The position numbers and the translations under genes are program-made. Below the pieces are notes generated by a model. That model saw only the letters and a list, made by a program, of their open reading frames with translations. It was not told where the DNA came from and did no database searches. Positions 15,548 through 21,885 of a DNA stretch of 21,885 nucleotides are shown one piece after another. The stretch comes from Verrucomicrobiales bacterium (GTDB lineage Bacteria > Verrucomicrobiota > Verrucomicrobiia > Limisphaerales > UBA11320): positions 1 through 21,885 of the forward strand of contig DMJJ01000439.1 in assembly GCA_003452185.1 (NCBI GenBank), written 5' to 3'. Positions within the stretch are counted from its first letter, which is position 1. Each line of letters starts with the position of its first letter.

Positions 15548-16873
15548 TCAGCCGGCGGCCGCGGTTTTCGCACCACCGTTTGAGGGCCTCCTCCCGCGGG
15601 TCCGCCAGGCCACTCCCGCCAGGAGGCAGGCGAGGAGGATGCTCATGCCGAGGGCGAGGAGGTTCGTGTTGCGCATTCCTGCCTGGGGGTCCCCCCGCAC
15701 GAGCCAGCCGATGACCTCTTCCTGCAGCACCGACCCGGCGCTTCCCATGCCGTTGACAAGCCCGGCCACGGCGACGGCGTTCCGCGCGCCCGCCACCTGC
15801 ACGCTCGCCGCCCCGCAGAGGAGGGTGTCCGGGCCGTAGAGCATGAAGCCGACGAGCCCGAACCAGAGGGCCATCGCCAGGGGCGTGTGCCCGAAGGCGA
15901 TCACAGCCCCGTAGCCCGCGATCACCCCGAGGGCCATCACGGCGCAGACTGCCGCCCAGTTCCCCTTGAACCAGCGGTCGAGCGCCCACCCGGAGAGAAT
16001 CACCCCGCCCAGCCCCGCGAAATCAAACACCTGGGAGTAATAGCTCGACCGGGCGACATCGAGCCCCTGCAGGTTCATGAAGGCGGGGAGCCAGGAGTCG
16101 AGGGCGTAGCGGAGGAACTTGATGCAGAAATAGCTGGCCCCCATCGCCAGAATCACCGGGCTTGAGGCGAGCCGGAAATACTCGCCAAGGGTGACCCGCT
16201 CGGCCTGCGGGGCCTGCACCTCGGTGGTTCCCGGGGCCGTCTCGCCGACGATCGGGTCCAGGCCGACATCCTGCGGCCGGGTCCGCTGCCAGAAGTACAG
16301 CACCCACCAGATGCCGAAGCTCGCCAGGGTGCATCCCCAGAAGGACCATCGCCACCCGTACGCCCCGAGCAGGAATCCTCCGAGCGATTTCACGAGCATG
16401 TTTCCGAACAGGTAGTTCGTCGACCAGAACCCCATGATCGTTCCCCGCTCCCCGGGACGGAGCCAATGGGCCACCGCCCCCACGGTCCCGGGCCATCCCG
16501 CCGCCTGAAACAGTCCGTTAAAGACCATGAACACAAGGAAGGTCGCGAAGGAGTTGGTGAAACCGAACATCAGGTTGCAGAGGAGCGAAAGCCCCAGTCC
16601 CCCGAGCAGCAGCACCCGGGGGCCCCAGCGGCGTCCGATGTAACTGCTGAGAAACATCCCGGCCATGTACGCCACGAGGTACGCGGTCCAGATGTGGGCG
16701 GTGTCGCCGAGAGGCCATCCCAAGTCCTTCGCGATCGTCGTTTTGCAGATGGTGAACGCCTTCCGGACGACATAAAATCCGGCGTAACCCAGGTAGCTCG
16801 CCAGAAGGATCCTCACCCGCCATGCGACCTGACGGCTGGAAAGTTTTGAGAGGAAGGTTGCAGGGCCGCTCAT
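15548..16873 (-). CDS. OPA-family MFS organophosphate transporter (GlpT-like)
   Basis: A 441-residue, twelve-helix inner-membrane transporter of the organophosphate:phosphate antiporter family. Family hallmarks are GYAGFYVVRKAF near the start, FQAAGWPGTVGAVAHWL at about 123-138 and GERGTIMGFW at 141-150. The two arginines that bind the phosphate of glycerol-3-phosphate in GlpT (R45 and R269) align with R37 (YVVRKAF) and R255 (KFLRYALDSW), so a phosphorylated substrate exchanged for phosphate is likely; which one is not known. I chose the ATG at 16873; a GTG at 16894 would add seven residues but lies in a palindrome and a promoter candidate. It is divergent from the RmlD-like gene. The secreted phosphodiesterase 1.1 kb away would make glycerol-3-phosphate, a plausible substrate (inference). 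Confidence 0.87.
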   Translation of the reverse strand: MSGPATFLSKLSSRQVAWRVRILLASYLGYAGFYVVRKAFTICKTTIAKDLGWPLGDTAHIWTAYLVAYMAGMFLSSYIGRRWGPRVLLLGGLGLSLLCNLMFGFTNSFATFLVFMVFNGLFQAAGWPGTVGAVAHWLRPGERGTIMGFWSTNYLFGNMLVKSLGGFLLGAYGWRWSFWGCTLASFGIWWVLYFWQRTRPQDVGLDPIVGETAPGTTEVQAPQAERVTLGEYFRLASSPVILAMGASYFCIKFLRYALDSWLPAFMNLQGLDVARSSYYSQVFDFAGLGGVILSGWALDRWFKGNWAAVCAVMALGVIAGYGAVIAFGHTPLAMALWFGLVGFMLYGPDTLLCGAASVQVAGARNAVAVAGLVNGMGSAGSVLQEEVIGWLVRGDPQAGMRNTNLLALGMSILLACLLAGVAWRTRGRRPSNGGAKTAAAG

Positions 16874-16891
16874 AGGTCGGTAGTCTGCCGA

Positions 16892-16922
16892 CACACTAAA
16901 GAGTGTGACGGGGAGGAGACAA
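16892..16922 (-). promoter_or_regulatory. Candidate promoter with overlapping palindrome, transporter side
   Basis: On the minus strand TTGTCT (16922-16917), an 18-bp spacer and TAGTGT (16898-16893) would start a transcript about 12 nt before the ATG at 16873. A perfect 6-4-6 palindrome, CACACT-AAAG-AGTGTG (16892-16907), covers the -10 box. That is the position expected of a repressor site. It lies about 60 bp upstream of the divergent gene at 16967. Confidence 0.33.
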
Positions 16923-16966
16923 CACCGAACGACTCGCCTCCCCCACTGTTGATAGGGGCAATTTCC

Positions 16967-17878
16967 ATGATTTCAAAACGTCGTCTGATCGTGACAGGCG
17001 GGAATGGTTTTGTGGCCGGGAGCGTGATCTTCAACGCCCTGGACGATTGGGAGCTCCACTCCCTGACGCGGGGCCAGGCCCCGCTCGAGCGGGAGGGGCT
17101 TCAGTGGCATTCGTGCGGGCTTGCCGACACCCCCCGTCTGGCCGGGCTGTTTCGCGATCTACGCCCGCACGCGGTGATTCACACGGCGGCGATCGCCGAC
17201 ATCGATTTCAGCGAGGCCAATCCCGGGACCGCCCGCGAGGTGAACGTGGACTACACCCGCCGGCTTTGCGAGCTCTGCCGCGAGCATGGCACCCGCATGG
17301 TCTTTTGTTCCACCGACACCGTCTTCGACGGCGAGGGGGCCCCGTACCGGGAGCAGGACCCCGCCCATCCCGTGAACCTTTATGGCCGCACCAAGGTGGA
17401 GGGCGAGGAGCAGGTCGCCCGCCTTGGGTCCCTGGGGGTCATTGCCCGGCTTGCCCTCGTGATGGGGCTCCCGATGCTCGGTTCGGGCAACTCATTCCTC
17501 CCCCGCCTCATCGCCACGCTCAAGGCCGGGAAGGAGGTTCCCGTGCAGGCGCATGAAATCCGGAGCCCGGTCGACGTCGTTACCCTTGGGCAGGCCCTGG
17601 TCGAGTTGGCGGGATCGGAACTCAACGGCATCTTCCACCTGGCGGGCAACGATCGCCTGAACCGTCTGGAGCTGACGCAGCGGATCGCCTCGCGCCTCGG
17701 GTATTCCCCACGGCTTGTGGTGGCAGCCCCCGCCGGCAGCGCCCCGCGCCGCGCCCCCCGGCCCCGGGATGTCTCGATGGACAACAGCAAGGCGCGGGCC
17801 CTCCTGCGCACCCCGATGCGGAGTTTTGACGAGGGGCTTTCCCTCGTGCTTGAGACCCCCCATACTTCGGGGGAATGA
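16967..17878 (+). CDS. RmlD-like SDR reductase (dTDP-4-dehydrorhamnose reductase family)
   Basis: A 303-residue extended-SDR protein, cytoplasmic and NAD(P)-dependent. The Rossmann glycine motif is at 10-18 (TGGNGFVAG). The catalytic pair is Y139-GRT-K143, preceded by the FCSTDTVFDG segment that provides the Ser/Thr, and IHTAAIADIDFSEANP is typical of RmlD-type enzymes. These reduce 4-keto nucleotide sugars, though many relatives outside rhamnose operons have other substrates. The start is the ATG at 16967 with AGGGG about 9 nt upstream; a TTG at 16949 in the same frame is less likely. It overlaps the aminotransferase by ATGA (17875-17878), which indicates translational coupling. No other rhamnose genes are visible, so the exact sugar is unknown. 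Confidence 0.82.
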   Translation: MISKRRLIVTGGNGFVAGSVIFNALDDWELHSLTRGQAPLEREGLQWHSCGLADTPRLAGLFRDLRPHAVIHTAAIADIDFSEANPGTAREVNVDYTRRLCELCREHGTRMVFCSTDTVFDGEGAPYREQDPAHPVNLYGRTKVEGEEQVARLGSLGVIARLALVMGLPMLGSGNSFLPRLIATLKAGKEVPVQAHEIRSPVDVVTLGQALVELAGSELNGIFHLAGNDRLNRLELTQRIASRLGYSPRLVVAAPAGSAPRRAPRPRDVSMDNSKARALLRTPMRSFDEGLSLVLETPHTSGE

Positions 17879-19083
17879 GCTCGCCCAAGATCCAGCACGA
17901 CCTCCAGATCAAGTTCGGCACGGAATACGGTCCCGAGGAGGAGAGCGCCGTGCTGGAGGTGCTTCGTCAGGGGGCCCCAACCAGCGGCGATGCCTGCATC
18001 CGGTTTGAAAAGGAGTTTGCCGCCTACTGCGGCGTGGCCCACGCCCGGGCCGTGAGCAACGGCACCGCGGCGCTGTTCCTCTCCCTGGTCGCCCTGGGGA
18101 TCAAGCCGGGCGACCGGATCCTCACCACCCCGGTCACCTGGATCGCGACGGCCGCGGCCGGGGCAACGCTCGGAGCGGAGGTGGACTTCGTCGACATCGA
18201 CCCGGTGACCTGCAACCTCGACCCCGCGCAGCTCGAGGCCCGCATCACCCCCAACACCCGCGCCATCCTTCCGGTCCACCTCTACGGCCAGTGCTGCGAC
18301 ATGGAGCCGATCCTGGCGATCGCCCGCCGCCACGGCATCCCCGTAGTCGAGGACGCCTGCCACGCCGTCGGGGCCGAATACCGGGGTCGCAAGGCCGGCG
18401 CGCTGGGCACCCTCGGCTGCTTCAGCTTTCACGAGCAGAAGAACATCTCGACCCTCGGCGAGGGGGGGATGGTGGTCACGGACGACCCGGCGCTGTTTGA
18501 GCGGGTCGCCCTCTATCGCTCCCACTGCACCCGGGTCTACGGCAAGAGCACGAAGTATTGCTCGCTCGATGAAACCCGGTTCCCCCAGGGACAGCGGTTC
18601 TGGTGGCAGGACTTTGACGACTGCGGATACAACTTCCGGATGACCGACGTCCAGGGGGCGGTCGGTTCGGTGCAGTTGCGAAAGCTCGATTCCCTGAACC
18701 AGCGTCGGATCGACAACGCGGCCCATCTCACCGCCGGGCTCGCGGGGATCCCGGGGCTCACCCTCCCGACGGTGCGGCCCGGGAACAAGCACGTCTTCCA
18801 CCTCTACCCGGTGCAGATCGACGCCGCCCGGTTTGGGATGGGGAAGGATGACTTCATTCACGCGATGCTCCATCGCCGGGGGATCAAGGTCGGGGCCCAC
18901 TACACCCCGCTCCATCTCAGCACGGCGTTCGCGCGTCGCGGGTTCAAGCGTGGAGCGTTTCCGGTGGCGGAGGGGGTGGGGGATCGGCTCGTCACCCTCC
19001 CGATCAGTCCGCGCCAGCCCCGTGAGGCGCTGGACTACCTGATTGAAAGCGTTCGTGCGCTGGCGGCCCGCCCGGTTGCCTGA
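17875..19083 (+). CDS. DegT/DnrJ/EryC1/StrS-family PLP aminotransferase
   Basis: A 402-residue PLP enzyme, about the normal length for the family. K189 in SFHEQKNISTLGEGG is the Schiff-base lysine (family pattern SFxxxKxxxxGEGG) and D160 in VVEDACHAVGAEYRG contacts the PLP ring nitrogen. PTSGDACIRFEKEFAAYCG and ILPVHLYGQCCDM are also typical. Members aminate keto sugars on nucleotide carriers for O-antigen, glycan or antibiotic synthesis, using glutamate as donor. The ATG overlaps the previous stop (ATGA), so the two products are probably made together and may act in one pathway: reduction or dehydrogenation of a sugar, then amination. The antiporter-like gene follows 48 bp later. The exact substrate cannot be read from sequence. 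Confidence 0.9.
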   Translation: MSSPKIQHDLQIKFGTEYGPEEESAVLEVLRQGAPTSGDACIRFEKEFAAYCGVAHARAVSNGTAALFLSLVALGIKPGDRILTTPVTWIATAAAGATLGAEVDFVDIDPVTCNLDPAQLEARITPNTRAILPVHLYGQCCDMEPILAIARRHGIPVVEDACHAVGAEYRGRKAGALGTLGCFSFHEQKNISTLGEGGMVVTDDPALFERVALYRSHCTRVYGKSTKYCSLDETRFPQGQRFWWQDFDDCGYNFRMTDVQGAVGSVQLRKLDSLNQRRIDNAAHLTAGLAGIPGLTLPTVRPGNKHVFHLYPVQIDAARFGMGKDDFIHAMLHRRGIKVGAHYTPLHLSTAFARRGFKRGAFPVAEGVGDRLVTLPISPRQPREALDYLIESVRALAARPVA

Positions 19084-19131
19084 GGGGGGAAGGGTGGTGG
19101 TTTTTGATGGCGCTTTCGGGGGGCAACCCCT

Positions 19132-20487
19132 ATGACGGGGCGCTTTTCGGACCCACTGAACATGTCGCCTCTGCTCGCCATCACGGACCCCGCCACCTCG
19201 CCGCATCCCGCGCTCCTGGCCCCCTTTGCACTCCTGCTGCTCGCCATCGCGGTGATGCCGCTGGTGAACCATGCCTGGTGGGAACGTCACTATCCCAAAG
19301 TCGCCCTCGGGCTCGCCTCGATCACGGCCGCCTACTACGGGTGGGGGCTTGGGGCTCCCGCCCGCCTGGGGCATGTCCTCCACGAGTATGCGAGCTTCAT
19401 CGCCCTGATCGGATCCCTGTTCGTGGTCTCGGGGGGCATCCATATCCGGGTCCGGGGAGGGTCCACCCCGGGGATGAACGTCCTCTTCCTGGCCATCGGG
19501 GCGATCCTGGCGAACGTGATCGGCACCACCGGTTCCTCGATGCTGCTGATCCGCCCCTGGCTTCGGATGAACGCCTCCCGCATCGCCCCGTTCCACATCG
19601 TCTTTTTCATCTTCGTCGTGTCGAACATCGGCGGCTGCCTGACTCCGATCGGGGATCCTCCCCTCTTCCTTGGCTACCTCAAGGGCGTGCCCTTCTGGTG
19701 GGTCCTCCAGACCTGCTGGCCTGCGTGGGGCATCGGGGTGGCGATGCTTCTGGCGATGTTCCACGTGCTCGACCGCCGGAGCTTCCGGTCCCACCGCCCA
19801 TCGGCCGCAACGGGAGACGGGGCGTCGGGGTCGGTCGCAGCCGGGGAGGGCTGGGGTGTGGATGGGGTCGGGAACGTCGGGTTCCTGGCCTTGATCCTTG
19901 GGGCCATCTTCCTCCGGAGCCCCGCCGGCCTGGGGGAGGGCCTGATGCTGGCCGCAGCCCTGGGGTCCTACCTGCTCACCCCGCGGGGGGTGCATCTTGC
20001 CAACAATTTCAATCTCCACCCGGTGAAGGAGGTGGCCTGGCTCTTCCTCGGAATCTTCATCACCATGATCCCCGCGCTCGACTACCTGGAGCTCCACGCC
20101 AAGGGGCTTGGGCTCTCCTCGCCGATGGGCTTCTTCTGGCTCACCGGGGGGCTCTCGGCGCTGCTCGACAACGCCCCGACCTATCTGACGTTCCTGGCCG
20201 CCGCGATGGGGTTGCACGGGCTGAGCCTCGGCGACCCGGCCCAGGTGAGGGAGCTCGTGGCGACGCACGATCACGAGGTGGTGGCGATCTCGATCGCGGC
20301 AGTCTTCTTCGGCGCCATGACCTACATCGGCAACGGGCCGAACTTCATGGTGAAGTCGATCGCGGAGCATGCCCGGGTGAAGGTCCCGGGGTTCTTCGAC
20401 TACATCTGGCGATACGCCCTGCCGGCGATGCTTCCGGTGCTCCTGCTCCTGGCGCTTCTCTTCTTCTCCCGCTGGCGCGTCTTCTGA
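19132..20487 (+). CDS. Sodium:proton antiporter-like membrane protein (CitMHS_2 / IT superfamily)
   Basis: A 451-residue protein with about eleven hydrophobic segments, in the inner membrane. The segment NVIGTTGSSMLLIRPWLR and the conserved VSNIGGCLTPIGDPPLFLGYL loop are typical of the NCBI sodium:proton antiporter / putative citrate transport (PF16980) family in Bacteroidota and PVC bacteria; the late DNAPTYLTFLAAAMG and GNGPNFMVKSIAE segments also fit ion-transporter superfamily members (NhaD/ArsB type). It probably exchanges Na+ and H+, but anion transport cannot be excluded. The start at 19132 is chosen over the ATG at 19162 because a G-rich stretch lies about 9 nt upstream. It is the last gene of the plus-strand cluster and converges on the methyltransferase gene with 40 bp between stops. 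Confidence 0.84.
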   Translation: MTGRFSDPLNMSPLLAITDPATSPHPALLAPFALLLLAIAVMPLVNHAWWERHYPKVALGLASITAAYYGWGLGAPARLGHVLHEYASFIALIGSLFVVSGGIHIRVRGGSTPGMNVLFLAIGAILANVIGTTGSSMLLIRPWLRMNASRIAPFHIVFFIFVVSNIGGCLTPIGDPPLFLGYLKGVPFWWVLQTCWPAWGIGVAMLLAMFHVLDRRSFRSHRPSAATGDGASGSVAAGEGWGVDGVGNVGFLALILGAIFLRSPAGLGEGLMLAAALGSYLLTPRGVHLANNFNLHPVKEVAWLFLGIFITMIPALDYLELHAKGLGLSSPMGFFWLTGGLSALLDNAPTYLTFLAAAMGLHGLSLGDPAQVRELVATHDHEVVAISIAAVFFGAMTYIGNGPNFMVKSIAEHARVKVPGFFDYIWRYALPAMLPVLLLLALLFFSRWRVF

Positions 20488-20527
20488 CCGGAATCACTTT
20501 CCCAAACCGGTTCCGTCCTCCCCCGGG

Positions 20528-21361
20528 TCAGGCGGGGTTTTCGCCTGCCCCTGCAGGCTGCGACGACAATGGGGTGCCGGCCGGCTCCCGGATGAACACC
20601 GCGGTGTAGCCCGTCGTGAAGCTCTTCTCGAAGTCGACCCGGTCCAGCCAGTAGCAGAGGGGCCGGAGGAGATAGCCCAGGAGCACCAGCCCCACGATCC
20701 AGAACGGGAGGAACACCAGGGACCAGAAGGCGCACGCCGCCACCGACTGCCCCCGCTTCCGGGCGCGGAACGGGTCGACCTGCTTCATCAGCTTTCGCGG
20801 AAGGTCGTTGAGGCGCTTCCCCAGGAGCCAATACGCCCCCCCGACTTTCTCGCATCGTGCGAGGTTCCAGCCGGTCCGTCCGGCCAGCTCCCTCAGCCCG
20901 TGGTGGGTGAACTGGTAAAAATGCCACGGCTCCCCGTGCAGCGGACCATTGAGGGGGACGCTCAGCAGGAGCGAGCCCCCCGGGCGGGTCACCCGGGCAA
21001 GCTCCTTCATCACGGCGTCGGGATGGGGGACATGCTCCAGGACCTGGGTCAGGATCACCGCCTCGTACGTGCCATCGGGCCTGGGGATGGCGTCGAGGAG
21101 GCACTCGAAGTCGTGGCGGCATTTGTAGAATCCGCCGGGGACATCGCACGACTCGTACTTCTGGGCCGCGAAGATCGGGGCGTAGGGGCGGGTGCCGGCG
21201 CTCGCATCGAGAACCCGTGCACCGGGTGGGAGCAGGGCGGCCTCCTCGCGCAGGAAGGCACGGATGCGGCCGTTCTCCGGGTCGAATGCAGCCCGAAGGC
21301 CCTCGGCGGGCCACCACCCGAGCCATCCGGCCCGTGGGTTCAGGGGAGGCGCGGGGGTCAT
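20528..21361 (-). CDS. Class I SAM-dependent methyltransferase with hydrophobic C-terminal segment
   Basis: A 277-residue protein. The SAM-binding motif I is at about 49-60 (RVLDASAGTRPY), followed by YESCDVPG, the motif-III-like AVILTQVLEHVPHP and RPGGSLLLSVPL, all typical of Methyltransf_11-type enzymes. Residues of about 205-240 (CAFWSLVFLPFWIVGLVLLGYLL) are strongly hydrophobic, suggesting membrane attachment at the C-terminal side, which is not usual for the soluble family. The ATG at 21361 is chosen over one 14 codons earlier because GGAGGA lies 4 nt upstream. The ATG overlaps the stop of the preceding gene (ATGA, 21358-21361), so the two are translationally coupled. The target is unknown; a lipid or lipid-linked glycan is plausible because of the hydrophobic segment and membrane neighbour (inference). 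Confidence 0.83.
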   Translation of the reverse strand: MTPAPPLNPRAGWLGWWPAEGLRAAFDPENGRIRAFLREEAALLPPGARVLDASAGTRPYAPIFAAQKYESCDVPGGFYKCRHDFECLLDAIPRPDGTYEAVILTQVLEHVPHPDAVMKELARVTRPGGSLLLSVPLNGPLHGEPWHFYQFTHHGLRELAGRTGWNLARCEKVGGAYWLLGKRLNDLPRKLMKQVDPFRARKRGQSVAACAFWSLVFLPFWIVGLVLLGYLLRPLCYWLDRVDFEKSFTTGYTAVFIREPAGTPLSSQPAGAGENPA

Positions 21362-21885
21362 GGATTCCTCCGGAGATGGAGCCGCCAGCCGCCCGACTCC
21401 CACGTGACGGGCCAGGGGAGGCTCGAGCCCCAGGGTGTTGTCGCCCGGGTGACCACAAAGCCTACCCCCTCAGCCGCCATCTGCTCGAGGAGTTGCGAAC
21501 GGTCGGCCGGCGTGGCCTCGGGGGCGTAGAACGCCCGGAGCCGCGTGAGCCGCTTCTGCGCCAGGTCGTAGGTCGCCCGCTCCCGCGAGAGGATTCCGAG
21601 GTCCTTTGGGTCGATCCAGAGCCCCCGCTCGGCGAAGACCCTGAAATAATGGCTCCCAACCTCCGGAGGCATGACTCCAAGCGACTCGACGGGCGTTCGC
21701 TCCCGCACCCCCTCGGCGAACGCGACGAACTCCGGGCTCGCCGGGAGGTTCGTATCGCGGGCCTCCTTCCGGAGGCTCGGCTGGGGGGCCAGGCAGAGGG
21801 CCGCCATCCCGACACAGGCCGTGATCCGGGCACCGGGGCCCCAGTGCGGCCAGCCTCCGGCAAGGGCGGTGGTCACCAGTCCCAT
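21358..21885 (-). CDS. C-terminal part of a multi-spanning membrane protein, truncated by window edge
   Basis: The frame is open to the right edge; a Met codon falls exactly at 21885 but is probably internal. About 175 residues are visible. A hydrophobic stretch (ITACVGMAALCLA) is followed by a soluble tail with features such as FAEGVRERTPVESLGVMPPEVGSHYFRVFAERGLW, RERATYDLAQKRLTRLRAFY and GVGFVVTRATTPW. This pattern (terminal helix, then a domain with RTP, MPPE and FR..AERG) is like the C-terminal domains of large uncharacterised polytopic proteins of glycosyltransferase or DUF6798 type; this is resemblance by memory, not a match. The gene's stop overlaps the methyltransferase start. Confidence 0.55.
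   Translation of the reverse strand: MGLVTTALAGGWPHWGPGARITACVGMAALCLAPQPSLRKEARDTNLPASPEFVAFAEGVRERTPVESLGVMPPEVGSHYFRVFAERGLWIDPKDLGILSRERATYDLAQKRLTRLRAFYAPEATPADRSQLLEQMAAEGVGFVVTRATTPWGSSLPWPVTWESGGWRLHLRRNP

Noticed and set aside
15302..15583. A 93-codon plus-strand frame in the low-GC gap
   Set aside because: TTG start, no ribosome site, runs into the 3' end of the transporter gene, no recognisable family.
17380..20370. A 996-codon open frame on the minus strand
   Set aside because: It is antisense to three well-supported plus-strand genes (reductase, aminotransferase, antiporter); its translation is Arg/Gly/Pro/Glu/His-rich and shows no domain. This is a GC-rich shadow frame.
20488..20527. 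Terminator between the convergent antiporter and methyltransferase genes
   Set aside because: Only a 5-bp complement (CGGAA/TTCCG) with a 16-nt loop and no T-run; too weak to call.

Overview
This is a high-GC window (roughly 70% in the coding lines counted by hand) from what is most likely a Verrucomicrobiota bacterium, or a close PVC-group relative. The clearest evidence is a giant PVC-type heme-binding/dehydrogenase protein fused to a DUF1080 domain, a PEP-CTERM (exosortase-sorted) protein, a PQQ-propeller/sialidase-like pair, and a CitMHS_2-type antiporter. This is inference from protein families; no rRNA, tRNA or marker gene is present.

Layout: 1-646, 3' end of an outer-membrane beta-barrel gene (+). 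751-5130, a 1459-aa exported DUF1080 + dehydrogenase propeller + HEAT-like + LamG + cytochrome c fusion (+). 5353-8787, a MASE1/PAS/GAF/PAS hybrid histidine kinase whose 3' end overlaps 8777-9958, a secreted phosphodiester glycosidase (+). Converging on these from the minus strand are a sialidase-like protein (11410-12534) and a PQQ-propeller protein (9978-11345), probably one operon. Divergent from the sialidase is a secreted tandem-domain glycerophosphodiesterase (12843-14408, +) followed by a perfect hairpin. Then on the minus strand come a PEP-CTERM protein (14456-15220) and an OPA-family organophosphate transporter (15548-16873). Divergent from the transporter is a plus-strand cluster of RmlD-like reductase (16967-17878), DegT-family aminotransferase (17875-19083) and Na+/H+ antiporter-like membrane protein (19132-20487). 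The right end holds a minus-strand pair: a truncated membrane protein (21358-21885) overlapping a methyltransferase (20528-21361).

How it may work together (inference): much of the window deals with surface or extracellular sugars and phosphoesters. The big fusion could oxidise a sugar, cleave the 3-keto product and pass electrons to its own heme c. The secreted phosphodiesterase and the organophosphate transporter, with both substrate-binding arginines conserved, could scavenge glycerophosphodiesters as glycerol-3-phosphate. The right-hand genes look like nucleotide-sugar and envelope-glycan chemistry.

The most interesting unexplained signals are: a repeated promoter-like layout (TTGnnn, 16-17 bp, hexamer such as TAGGGT) lying only 6-10 nt before the start codon of several lead genes, suggesting leaderless mRNAs; a degenerate first domain in the tandem phosphodiesterase; an imperfect direct repeat upstream of that gene; a palindrome over a candidate promoter between divergent genes; and a low-GC stretch (15221-15547) with no recognisable gene.
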